Assembly: GCF_004114955.1 (NCBI RefSeq)
Contig: NZ_CP030053.1
Span: forward strand, 5,952,001-6,016,000
From: Bradyrhizobium guangzhouense
GTDB taxonomy: Bacteria > Pseudomonadota > Alphaproteobacteria > Rhizobiales > Xanthobacteraceae
Direction of reading: 5' to 3'
DNA length: 64,000 nt
The notes below the pieces were generated by a model that had not been told where the DNA came from, searched no databases, and saw nothing but the letters and a program-made list of their open reading frames with translations. Numbering within the stretch: position 1 is the first letter of the stretch; each line of letters begins with the position of its first letter. Shown in pieces: positions 8,555 to 17,350 of this stretch. The position numbers and the translations under genes are program-made.

Positions 8555-11500
8555 ATGGCATTGTCGGAGATCGCATCCGAGGCGGGAGAGAGATCGGCCG
8601 GCGCGGGCACCGAAGCCGAGAAGCTTGCCGATATCGGCAGCCTTCTCGCGTTTCACGCGCGCACGATGCCGGCCGCGCCCGCCCTGATCGCCCCCGGCCG
8701 GCCTCCTCTGACCTATGGCGCACTCGGCGCCGGGATCGCTCATGTCGTCCGCACGCTGCGCGGGCTCGGCATTACGCCTGCCGACCGGATTGCCGTCGCG
8801 CTGCCGCGCGGGGCCGACGCTGCGTTGGCGCTGATCGCGGTGGCATCGACCTGCGCCTGCGTCCCCGTCAATCCCGACCTTACGGCGGACGAGCTGCAAC
8901 GCTATTTCAGCGAATTGAAACTCACCGCGCTCGTCACACGGGCGGACATGAATTCACCGAGCCGCGACGTCGCCAGAACGCTTGATATCGCGGTGATCGA
9001 TTTCGTGCCCGCAGCGGAGCCGGATCTCGGCGGCTGCGCGTTCGTGGGCCCGACGATCGGCCCAGCCTGTGCCGACGGCGCCGCCGGCGCGGAGGACGAT
9101 GCCTTCATCCTGCTGACATCGGGCACGGCCGCGCGCCCGAAGATGGTGCCGCTGACACACCGCAATGTGTGTCTCTCGGCGCAGAATGCCGGCCGGGTGC
9201 TTTCGCTCGCGCCGCACGATCGTCTGCTCAACGTCCTGCCGCTGTTTCATGCCCACGGCCTGATCTCCGGCCTCCTGACCGCGCTCGCGGCGGGCTCCAG
9301 CGTGATCGTGACCGGCGGCTTCGACGCCCCGTCCTTCTTCGGCTGGATGCGGGACCTGCAACCGACCTGGTACACGGCGGTGCCCACCATTCATCGCGCG
9401 CTGCTGACCGCCGCGGAAGCAAGCCCCGAGCGCGTCCGGTCATCGTCGCTGCGCCTGATCCGCTCGGCCTCGTCCTCGCTCGCGCCCGCGATCCTGAATG
9501 GGCTGGAGGCGATCTTCGGCGTCCCCGTGCTGGAGACCTATGGGATGACGGAAGCGGCCTCGCAGATCGCGGCCAATCCGTTCGAGCTGCGCAAGATCGG
9601 CTCGGTCGGCCGGGCCGCCGGCCCCGAGATCGCGATCATGGACGAAGCCGGCCGCCTGCTTGCGCACGGCCAGCATGGCGAGATCATGCTGCGCGGAGCG
9701 AACATGAGCCGCGGCTATTGCAATGACGAGGCGGCAACGCAGGCCGCGTTCCGCAACGGCTGGTTCAGGACCGGTGACCTCGGCTATCTCGACGCCGACG
9801 GCTATCTCTTCATCGTCGGCCGCATCAAGGACGTCATCAACCGCGGCGGCCAGAAGATCTCTCCGCTGGAGGTGGAAGAGGTGCTGCTGGCCCACCCCGC
9901 GGTGCTGGAAGCCGGCGTCTTCGCCATTCCCCATGCCAAGCTCGGCGAGAACGTCGCCGCCGTCGTGGTGCTCAGGGACAATTCCGAGACGACCTCCGAC
10001 CAACTGCGCCAGTTCGCACGGAAGCGGCTCGCCGCCTACAAGGTGCCGAGCCTGATCCGCAGCGTGGCCGCGCTGCCGAAGGGCGCCAGCGGCAAGGTCA
10101 AGCGCAATGCGCTGGCCGAGCTGATTTCAGCGCCCCATGATGACGACGAGACCCAGCTGCCGCGCAACGAACTGGAAACCCAGCTTGCCGGGATCTGGGC
10201 CGATCTGCTCGAGCTTCCGCAAGTCGGCATCGATCAAGACGTCTTTGCGCTCGGCGCGGATTCGCTCGCGGTCACGCAGATGCGCTCCCGCCTGCGCGAA
10301 CGCTTCAACATCGACTTCTCCTTCGAGGACATCTTCGATTGCGCCACGGTCGGGGCTCTTGCGGCCCGGATCGAGACCACGGCGCACCGCGATGCGACGC
10401 TGCCGGCATGGCGCCCGTCGGCCGCCGAAGGTGACGCGCCGCTCTCGTTCCAGCAGCAGCGGATGTATGTGCTCTCGCGGCTCGACCCGACGCGCTACAA
10501 TTATAACGTGGTCGAGGTCGTGCTGCTGAAGGGACGGGTCGACCTCTGCGCGCTTCAGTCAAGCCTCGCGGCAATCTGCGCGCACCATGAGGTGCTTCGC
10601 TCGGTCTTCGTCGAAAGCCAGGGCGAGCCGATGCAGCGCGTGCGTCAGGCGCCCCTGCTCGAACGGATCAAGCTCAAGCCCTGCCCGGCCGACAAGCAGG
10701 CAGCGGTCGTCAGGCGCGAGGCACTCAAGCTCGCGCAATACACATTTGATCTCGCCCGCGAACCGCCGCTGAAGGTCACGCTGCTCTCCTTCGACAAGTC
10801 CAGTCATGCGCTGGTGGTCAATGTCCATCACCTCGTCACCGACGGCTGGTCGCAGCGGCTGTTCTGGGAGACGCTTGCCGCCGGCTATTCCGCCGCGCGC
10901 AAGGCAAGTACGCCGGCGTTGCCATCGTCCAGCTTTCAATATCGCGACTTCGCGCGCTGGCAGCAGAGCTGGGCGCAGACGCCGGCCGCGAAAGAGCAGC
11001 TCGATTACTGGCGCGTGCAACTCGACGGCATCACCACGCTGCCGCTGCGAACCGACCGGCCGCGGCCGGAAGTCTGGAGCGGCCACGGCGCCCGTCATTA
11101 TTTCGAATTCTCCAAGGCCGTTTCCGCCGACATCCGCGTGCTGAGCCAGGACCAGGGCGTGACGCCTTACATGGCGCTGCTCGCGGTATTCCAGTGCCTG
11201 CTGTTCCGCCACACGGGGCATGAGGATGTGGCGACGGGATCGCTGATTGCGAACCGCAACCAGATCGAGAGCGAGCGGCTGATCGGGCTGTTTGCCAACA
11301 CGCTGATCCTGCGCAACGATTTCAGCGGCAACCCGACCTTCGGCGAGCTGCTGCGCCGGGTGCGGCAGGTCACGCTCGATGCCTATCGCAACCAGGACCT
11401 TCCGATCGAGGAGGTCCTGCGTGCGCTGCAGATCGCCCGACGGAGCGACGGCAATCCGCTGTTCCGGATCATGTTCATCCTCCAGAACGCATCGATCGAG

Positions 11501-14500
11501 GCCGCGCGCTTTCCAGGCCTGTCGACGCGGCGGCTGGAAGTTGACCCCATAGTCGCGCGCTTCGACATCACGCTCGAGCTGGTCGAGGCCGAGGGCCGCT
11601 TCACCGGCTTCTTCGAATATGCCACCGATCTTTTCGATGCGGGTACGATCGAGGCCATGGCGGACCAGTTCAAGACCCTGCTCAAGGCCGCCATCGCCGA
11701 TCCCGAACGGCGCATCTCGCACCTGCCGCTGCTGACGGCCACCGAGCGCCGGCAATTGCTGGCGAAGGGCCGGCCTGCCAACTTCGCCGTGCGCGGACAT
11801 CTCTGCGAACGCTTCGAGCGGCAGACGAAAAAGACGCCGAACGCGGTGGCGATTTCCGACGGACTGACGTCGCTGAGCTATCGCGAGCTGGCTCGGCGCA
11901 GCCAGGCGATCGCACGCTGGCTCGCCCGCGAAGGCGTCGGTGCCGAAACGGTGGTCGGGCTTCTGGCCGATCGCGGGCCCGATTTGCTCGCAGCGATGAT
12001 TGCGGTGCAGCGTGTGGGTGCGGCGTTCCTGAATCTCGATCCCGAGCAGCCGCCGGCGCGGCTCGCAACCATCCTCGGGGCGAGCTGCGCAAGCCTGCTG
12101 CTGACGGGGCGCGCGCAGTCCGCCATGGTCGACACGCTGCTCGAGCCGCTGGTCGCGCGCATTCGGGTCGCCGAGCTCGACGATGCGATCGCACCCGAAT
12201 CGACCAAGCCGGGCCACCCTGCGCGGCGCGCGGATTCGAGCCTCGCTTATCTCATCTTCACGTCCGGCTCCTCCGGCGCGCCGAAAGGCGTCATGATCGA
12301 GCAGCGCGGGCTGTCGAACCATCTCGCCTCGCTGATCGACGAACTCTGCCTCACCGCCAAGGACGTGATCGCGCAGACTGCGCCACAGAGCTTCGTCATT
12401 TCCGTCTGGCAGTTCCTTGCCGCTCCCATGGTCGGCGCACGCGTTCATGTCTGCGCCAGCCCGGTGGTGCAGGATGCGATGCTGCTGGCACGCGAAATCG
12501 AGCGCGAGCGCATCACGGTGCTCGAGATCGTGCCCTCGCTGCTCCGCGTGATCCTCGAACGGATGGACGAGGCGCCGATGCTGCGCGCTTTTGCCAGGCT
12601 GCGGCTCTTGATCTCGACCGGCGAACCGCTGCCGGTCGATCTCTGCCGCGCCTGGTTTGCCCGCTGCCCGAAGGTGCCGCTGATCAACGCCTATGGCGCC
12701 TCGGAGTGCTCTGATGACGTCTCCCTGCACCGGCTGACCCGCGCACCCGACGCCGCGACGACCAATGTTCCGGTCGGAGCACCACTGCCCAATACCCGGA
12801 TCTACGTGCTCGATCCGCATCTGGAACCGCAGCCGATCGGTGTGGTCGGCGAGCTCTGCATCGGCGGCGCCGGCGTCGGCCGCGGCTATGTCAACGATCC
12901 CGCGCAGAGCAGGGAGCGCTTCATCCCCGATCCGTTCGCGCGAGCGGAAGGCCGCCGGCTCTACCGCACCGGCGACCTCGCCCGCCGCCGCGCCGACGGG
13001 ACGATCGAATGCCTCGGCCGCGCCGACCTTCAGGTCAAGGTGCGTGGTTATCGCATCGAGCTCAAGGAGATCGAGGCCGCGCTTGCCGACCACGCAAGCG
13101 TGCGGGCCGGCATCGTCGAGCCGCGGCGCGACGCCAACGGCGATGTCAGGCTGATCGCCCATGTGGTGGCCAAAGCCGGCAGCCGGATCAGCGCCAGCGA
13201 ATTGCGGGACTTCCTCAGGAGCCGGCTGCCTGTTCATGCGATCCCGTCGGCGTTCCTGTTCCTGGATCAGGTCCCGCTCAATGCCCACGGCAAGCTCGAT
13301 CGCTCCGCCCTGCTGGCGCCCACGCAACAGGAGAGCGCCGCGACCGAGACCGCCGTGCCGGCGCGCCGCTTCACCGAAAAGGTCCTGTCCGACATCTGGG
13401 GCGATCTGCTGAAAGTCGAGAGCCTTGGTGTCACCGACAATTTCTTCGACCTCGGCGGTCATTCGCTGCTGGCCGGCCAGGCGATGGCGCGCGTCTCCCG
13501 TGCACTCGGCGTCTCGCTGCCGATCAAGACCATTTTCGAGGCACCGACGATCGCAGAGCTCGCCCGGCGGGTCGACGAGGCCTTGGCCGCGACGCCGCAA
13601 AAGCCCACGGCCGGCGTTCCACGCCTGGCCGAGAGCGCGCCCCCCACGCTCTCGATCGCGCAGGACCAGATGATGCGGATCGAGCAAAACCTGCCCGATC
13701 TGCCGCTGTTCAACCTGCCGTTCGCCTTCCACCTCGAAGGCCCGATCGATCCGCGTACCCTGGCGCAGGCCATCGACGACATCGTCCGCCGCCACGAATC
13801 ATTGCGGACGGCGTTCGGCTGGAATGGCGAGGAGCCGGTCAGCCGCGTCCTCGCGCCAGCCACGCTCGGTCCGATCCTGACCGTCGAGACCCTCGGCGAC
13901 GGGCGGCCCCACACCAACCAGCGGCGCAAGGCGCTCGAATTCAGGAAGATCGAGCTCCTGATCGCGCAGGAGGCCTATAGCCCCATCAGCACCGCCCGAG
14001 CCCCGCTGCTGCGGGCGCGGCTGCTGCGCCGTCACGCCGAGGATCACGTGCTGATGCTGACGCTGCATCATGCCATCGCCGATGGCTGGTCGATCGGCGT
14101 TCTGTTCGAGGAATTGTCCAACCGCTACGCCGCGCTGACGGGCCGTCGGTCGCCGCCCCTGCCGAAGAAGCCGCTGGCGTTTTCCAGCGTCGCGCGCTGG
14201 CAGCGCTGGTGGTGCGGAACCGCGGCGGCCCGCCGGCAGGCCGCCGACTGGGCCGAGAATCTGCGCGCTGCGGCCCCCCTCTTTGACGGCAAAGCACGCC
14301 CGGGCGCGTCGACCGGTCACCATCCGCTCAGCCTGGAGCGCGATCTCGTCGCCGGTCTCACCTCCCATGCGCGCCAGCACAACAGCACGTTGTTCATGTG
14401 TCTGCTCACCGGCCTGAAGGCCCTGCTGCTGGCGCGGACCGGGCGCACCGACATCTCGGTCGCCACCGCCATGGCCAACCGCGCTCAGCCAGACACTGAT

Positions 14501-14989
14501 CGCATCATAGGCCCGTTCGAAAACACCGTGATCATCCGCAGCCGGATCACGCCGGATCTGTCATTTGCGCAGGCCTTGGGCCGCGTACGCCAGGGCGTGC
14601 TCGACGCACATGCGCGGCAGGAGCTGCCGTTCAACATCCTGGCCGACCATCTGGAGCAGGAGGGCATCGACCCGGCTTCGCTGCTTCAGGTCTATTTCAC
14701 GCTGCAAAACCCGCTGCGCCAGCCGCTGGAGCTGCCCGATGTCACGGTGCGATCGATCGGAAACGTCGCGCGCGAGGGCCAGCCGGTGCTGCCGGTCGAC
14801 CAGACCCTGATGTCGCTGATGCTGAAGGAGCGTCCGACCGGGATCACAGGGTCGTGCAATTACAAGGACGATCTGCTCGACGGCGCCACGGTCGGCGCAT
14901 GGATGGAGGATCTCGTCGCGCTGCTCGAGGCGGCCATCCTCCGGCCAAACACGCCGCTGGAGCGCTTGCTCGCCCGCAAGGCGGCATGA
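8555..14989 (+). CDS. Non-ribosomal peptide synthetase, A-T-C-A-T-C
   Basis: A 2144-residue NRPS. A1 spans about residues 20-520 (LLTSGT at 186-191). Its 'GRIKDVINRGGQKISPLEVEE' region near 422 resembles acyl-/oxalyl-CoA ligases rather than a standard amino-acid A domain, so it may load a carboxylic-acid starter. T1 has Ser570 (GADSLAV). C1 has an intact HHLVTDG at 758-764. A2 spans about 1075-1590 (FTSGSSGAPKG near 1234, HGKLDR at its end). In A2 the residue that is normally Asp235 (F-D-I-S-V-W) is Val1281. T2 has Ser1637 (GGHSLLAG). C2 has HHAIADG at 1838-1844 and ends the protein. There is no thioesterase or reductase, so release probably uses C2 and an external acceptor. An AAGGGA site precedes the ATG. 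Product unknown. Confidence 0.95.
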   Translation: MALSEIASEAGERSAGAGTEAEKLADIGSLLAFHARTMPAAPALIAPGRPPLTYGALGAGIAHVVRTLRGLGITPADRIAVALPRGADAALALIAVASTCACVPVNPDLTADELQRYFSELKLTALVTRADMNSPSRDVARTLDIAVIDFVPAAEPDLGGCAFVGPTIGPACADGAAGAEDDAFILLTSGTAARPKMVPLTHRNVCLSAQNAGRVLSLAPHDRLLNVLPLFHAHGLISGLLTALAAGSSVIVTGGFDAPSFFGWMRDLQPTWYTAVPTIHRALLTAAEASPERVRSSSLRLIRSASSSLAPAILNGLEAIFGVPVLETYGMTEAASQIAANPFELRKIGSVGRAAGPEIAIMDEAGRLLAHGQHGEIMLRGANMSRGYCNDEAATQAAFRNGWFRTGDLGYLDADGYLFIVGRIKDVINRGGQKISPLEVEEVLLAHPAVLEAGVFAIPHAKLGENVAAVVVLRDNSETTSDQLRQFARKRLAAYKVPSLIRSVAALPKGASGKVKRNALAELISAPHDDDETQLPRNELETQLAGIWADLLELPQVGIDQDVFALGADSLAVTQMRSRLRERFNIDFSFEDIFDCATVGALAARIETTAHRDATLPAWRPSAAEGDAPLSFQQQRMYVLSRLDPTRYNYNVVEVVLLKGRVDLCALQSSLAAICAHHEVLRSVFVESQGEPMQRVRQAPLLERIKLKPCPADKQAAVVRREALKLAQYTFDLAREPPLKVTLLSFDKSSHALVVNVHHLVTDGWSQRLFWETLAAGYSAARKASTPALPSSSFQYRDFARWQQSWAQTPAAKEQLDYWRVQLDGITTLPLRTDRPRPEVWSGHGARHYFEFSKAVSADIRVLSQDQGVTPYMALLAVFQCLLFRHTGHEDVATGSLIANRNQIESERLIGLFANTLILRNDFSGNPTFGELLRRVRQVTLDAYRNQDLPIEEVLRALQIARRSDGNPLFRIMFILQNASIEAARFPGLSTRRLEVDPIVARFDITLELVEAEGRFTGFFEYATDLFDAGTIEAMADQFKTLLKAAIADPERRISHLPLLTATERRQLLAKGRPANFAVRGHLCERFERQTKKTPNAVAISDGLTSLSYRELARRSQAIARWLAREGVGAETVVGLLADRGPDLLAAMIAVQRVGAAFLNLDPEQPPARLATILGASCASLLLTGRAQSAMVDTLLEPLVARIRVAELDDAIAPESTKPGHPARRADSSLAYLIFTSGSSGAPKGVMIEQRGLSNHLASLIDELCLTAKDVIAQTAPQSFVISVWQFLAAPMVGARVHVCASPVVQDAMLLAREIERERITVLEIVPSLLRVILERMDEAPMLRAFARLRLLISTGEPLPVDLCRAWFARCPKVPLINAYGASECSDDVSLHRLTRAPDAATTNVPVGAPLPNTRIYVLDPHLEPQPIGVVGELCIGGAGVGRGYVNDPAQSRERFIPDPFARAEGRRLYRTGDLARRRADGTIECLGRADLQVKVRGYRIELKEIEAALADHASVRAGIVEPRRDANGDVRLIAHVVAKAGSRISASELRDFLRSRLPVHAIPSAFLFLDQVPLNAHGKLDRSALLAPTQQESAATETAVPARRFTEKVLSDIWGDLLKVESLGVTDNFFDLGGHSLLAGQAMARVSRALGVSLPIKTIFEAPTIAELARRVDEALAATPQKPTAGVPRLAESAPPTLSIAQDQMMRIEQNLPDLPLFNLPFAFHLEGPIDPRTLAQAIDDIVRRHESLRTAFGWNGEEPVSRVLAPATLGPILTVETLGDGRPHTNQRRKALEFRKIELLIAQEAYSPISTARAPLLRARLLRRHAEDHVLMLTLHHAIADGWSIGVLFEELSNRYAALTGRRSPPLPKKPLAFSSVARWQRWWCGTAAARRQAADWAENLRAAAPLFDGKARPGASTGHHPLSLERDLVAGLTSHARQHNSTLFMCLLTGLKALLLARTGRTDISVATAMANRAQPDTDRIIGPFENTVIIRSRITPDLSFAQALGRVRQGVLDAHARQELPFNILADHLEQEGIDPASLLQVYFTLQNPLRQPLELPDVTVRSIGNVAREGQPVLPVDQTLMSLMLKERPTGITGSCNYKDDLLDGATVGAWMEDLVALLEAAILRPNTPLERLLARKAA

Positions 14990-15124
14990 CCAGCCGGACC
15001 GGCGAACACGAGTTCACCCGTCAAAGCTGTGAATGCCCAAGTTGCATCTTGATTATTTGGCTCCAGCGCGCGAGATTATTCCTGCGTTTTGATTTGGACT
15101 GATTTCAACCGGGGGAGTAGCGTT

Positions 15125-15292
15125 ATGGGTTTCATCAAATTTACCAAAGGCACCTCGCTCAGCGACAAGGACCGCAAGTCGCTGCAGAAGCTGCTCACGG
15201 GCGAGAAGAAGAAGCTTCAGTCCGCACTGAAGGACGTCGACGCCAGCCTTTCGATGCTGGGTGGCGGGAAGAAGGCCAAGAAGAAAAAGTAA
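15125..15292 (+). CDS. Small lysine-rich protein in the NRPS locus
   Basis: A 55-residue basic protein beginning MGFIKFTKGTSLSDKD and ending GGGKKAKKKK. The middle (about residues 14-45) is a predicted amphipathic helix; there is no signal peptide or membrane span. A strong GGGGGAG ribosome site at 15111-15117 lies 7 nt before the ATG, which is the best evidence that it is translated. It lies 135 bp after the NRPS and 229 bp before the phosphopantetheinyl transferase, on the same strand. I do not recognise the family. It could be a nucleic-acid-binding or carrier-associated accessory protein; no function is assigned. Confidence 0.65.
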   Translation: MGFIKFTKGTSLSDKDRKSLQKLLTGEKKKLQSALKDVDASLSMLGGGKKAKKKK

Positions 15293-15425
15293 GATTCGTC
15301 GGCCGGGACGCCGCGCGGATCTTCGCATTTTCATTTTCGATTTGGGCCGCTCGCCTGTCGGGTTGGGGTCTCGCACAAGCTTGCGCCTGTAAACCGGCCA
15401 GCAATCGACAAGAATTTGCCCGGGT

Positions 15426-15444
15426 GGACCGCTAGAAGCGGTCC
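15426..15444 (+). terminator. Hairpin after the small lysine-rich gene
   Basis: A perfect 7-bp stem, GGACCGC / GCGGTCC, with a 5-nt loop (TAGAA), lies about 130 bp after the small gene and 78 bp before the PPTase start. There is no U-tract, so it could be a weak terminator, an RNA-processing site or a 5'-leader structure of the next gene. Confidence 0.35.
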
Positions 15445-15521
15445 GCCGAGTTGCTTCCTGTTCGGTTGATCCTTCAGTCAGGGCCGGATTTGGCCTCCGC
15501 CTGGCGCTATGGGCCCAATTG

Positions 15522-16253
15522 ATGGCAGACGACGGAATTGAGCTGTTTGTCGGATTGATCGAGAGCATTGATACCCCCGGCGCGGTGGACGCGTGCCGAC
15601 GGTTGCTCTCGGTCGACGAGCAGATGCGCGCCGACCGCTTCAAGTTTGAACGGCATCAGCGGCAATATGTCTTCGCGCATGCGATGCTGCGCCTCGCGCT
15701 GTCGCACGCGGCCCCGGATGTCGAACCGACCGACTGGTCGTTCTCGACCGGACGCTATGGGCGGCCCTTTGTCGCAGCGCCTGCGCCTTCGACGCCGCTG
15801 CATTTCAGCCTGTCCCATGCCGACGGCTGCGTCGCCTGCGTCGTGTCAAGGCATGAGACGGTCGGCGTCGATGTCGAGACCGTGTCGCGGCGCGTCGCGC
15901 CGCTGTCGACCGCGCTTCGCTTCTTTGCGCCGGAAGAGGTCGAGACGCTCCGCACGCTGCCGGAGCCCGCTGCGATCGAGCGATTTTTCGACTATTGGAC
16001 GCTGAAGGAAGCCTATCTGAAAGCGAGGGGTTTCGGGCTCAACCTGCCGCTCGACGCCTTCGCGATGCAGGTGTCGCGGGAGGCGATCAAGATCAGCTTC
16101 AGGCCCGAGATCGCCGATGATCCGGCGGGCTGGCGCTTCTCGCTGTGCTCGCCGTCGCCCTCGCATCGCCTCGCCATCGCCGACGGCTCGCGCGCGGCCG
16201 GCGGCCTGACCATCACCCGCAACGCCTGGCCGTTCCAGGAAGCGGCGGAGTGA
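15522..16253 (+). CDS. 4'-phosphopantetheinyl transferase, Sfp type
   Basis: A 243-residue enzyme that moves the phosphopantetheine arm of CoA onto the Ser of carrier domains. Both family motifs are intact: 'VGVDVE' near residues 113-118 and 'WTLKEAYLKARGFGL' near 158-172. Length is normal for Sfp-type enzymes. Its place next to an NRPS with two carrier Ser residues (570 and 1637) makes that protein the obvious client. ATG 15522 is used; an in-frame TTG directly before it adds one residue. Its stop overlaps the next gene's start as ATGA-type TGATG (16251-16255), so the two are translationally coupled. Confidence 0.92.
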   Translation: MADDGIELFVGLIESIDTPGAVDACRRLLSVDEQMRADRFKFERHQRQYVFAHAMLRLALSHAAPDVEPTDWSFSTGRYGRPFVAAPAPSTPLHFSLSHADGCVACVVSRHETVGVDVETVSRRVAPLSTALRFFAPEEVETLRTLPEPAAIERFFDYWTLKEAYLKARGFGLNLPLDAFAMQVSREAIKISFRPEIADDPAGWRFSLCSPSPSHRLAIADGSRAAGGLTITRNAWPFQEAAE

Positions 16254-17230
16254 TGTCGGCGCGGCTGCGCGTGTTTCCTGCGATCTCGCGCAACCGCGAT
16301 CCCAAAAAATATGTCGGCGAGCTGATGCGGGTGGCTGAGTTCGCGGACCGCAACGGCTTCGAGGGCATTTTGCTGTTCGAAGGCAATGACGTCTTCGTCG
16401 AGCCTTGGGCGATGGCCCAGCACATCATGGCGGCGACGACGCGATCCTCGCCACTGATCGCCGTCAACCCCGTCTACATGCACCCGTACACGGCGGCGAA
16501 GTTCGTTTCGTCCTTTGCGCAGCTCTACAGCCGCAAGGTCTATCTCAACATGATCACGGGGACCGCGATCAGCGACCTGCAGGGGCTCGGCGACGATCAG
16601 TCTCACGCCGACCGGTATGTCAGGCTAGACGAGTTCGTCAGCCTGATGCGACAGCTGCTGTCGAGCCCGCGCCCGGTGAATGTCGACGGCCGGTTCTATC
16701 GCGCCAGCAATCTGCAACTGCGGCCGCGCCTGCCGGCCGAGCTGATGCCGGAGTTCTTGATCGCGGGGCAATCGGACGCCGCCAGGCGCGTCGCCGAGGA
16801 GACCGGCTGCATCAAGATGCAGATGTTGCCGCCCGACCTCGATCGCGGGCTCAACGCGTCGGGCATGAACTTCGGCATCTTCGCGCGCGAGGGTCGCGAG
16901 GAGGCGCGGCAGGCGGCGAAGACCCGTTTCCGCGACAATCCCGACGATCGCGAGCTGCTCGCGCTGACCGTCGAAAATTCAGATTCCGTCTGGAAGCGGC
17001 TGATGTACGAGGGCCAGAGCGGCGAGCTCGCCGACAATGGCTATTGGCTGCTGCCCTACCTCACCTTCCAGGCCGACTGCCCCTATCTCGTCGGCAGTTA
17101 TGCCGAGATCGGCGCCAAGCTGAAGCAGTTTGCGGCGAAGGGGCTGACCACGGTCATGCTCGACATGGTCGCTGACGAGGCCGAGATGCAGCACGTTTGC
17201 AACGCGCTCGAGGCGAGCGGGATGTTTTGA
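16253..17230 (+). CDS. Luciferase-like (LLM) flavin-dependent monooxygenase
   Basis: A 325-residue bacterial-luciferase-fold oxidoreductase that uses reduced FMN or F420. 'FEGILLFEGNDVFVEPWAMAQ' near residue 36, 'TRSSPLIAVNP' and 'YLNMITGTA' are conserved strand ends of the barrel. It resembles the alkanesulfonate-monooxygenase-like proteins found within or beside NRPS clusters. Translation is coupled to the PPTase by a TGATG overlap, so it probably tailors the NRPS product by N- or C-oxidation (inference). It is followed by a palindromic repeat and a convergent deacetylase gene. Confidence 0.85.
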   Translation: MSARLRVFPAISRNRDPKKYVGELMRVAEFADRNGFEGILLFEGNDVFVEPWAMAQHIMAATTRSSPLIAVNPVYMHPYTAAKFVSSFAQLYSRKVYLNMITGTAISDLQGLGDDQSHADRYVRLDEFVSLMRQLLSSPRPVNVDGRFYRASNLQLRPRLPAELMPEFLIAGQSDAARRVAEETGCIKMQMLPPDLDRGLNASGMNFGIFAREGREEARQAAKTRFRDNPDDRELLALTVENSDSVWKRLMYEGQSGELADNGYWLLPYLTFQADCPYLVGSYAEIGAKLKQFAAKGLTTVMLDMVADEAEMQHVCNALEASGMF

Positions 17231-17254
17231 CTACTGATCACACTTTATCGACAT

Positions 17255-17334
17255 CGTCATTGCGAGCGCAGCGAAGCAATCCAGATTGATGCCGAGGAAA
17301 GATTCTGGATTGCTTCGCTGCGCTCGCAACGACG
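17255..17334. repeat. Long inverted repeat between convergent genes
   Basis: Two 30-nt arms (17255-17284 and 17305-17334) are reverse complements with one mismatch, separated by 20 nt. The core of the left arm is ATTGCGAGCGCAGCGAAGCA. It lies between the convergent LLM and deacetylase genes and would form a very stable cruciform or RNA hairpin. It is a REP-like intergenic palindrome of the kind scattered through Bradyrhizobium and Rhodopseudomonas genomes, and may also act as a bidirectional terminator. Confidence 0.85.
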
Positions 17335-17350
17335 GAGAACGATGACCAAT

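Noticed and set aside
10559..13795. 1078-codon minus-strand ORF within the NRPS
   Set aside because: Charge-rich, domain-free sequence antisense to a clear NRPS; a GC shadow.
15028..15045. RpoN-like -24/-12 sequence before the small lysine-rich gene
   Set aside because: TGCCC and TTGC elements are too close together for a sigma-54 promoter.
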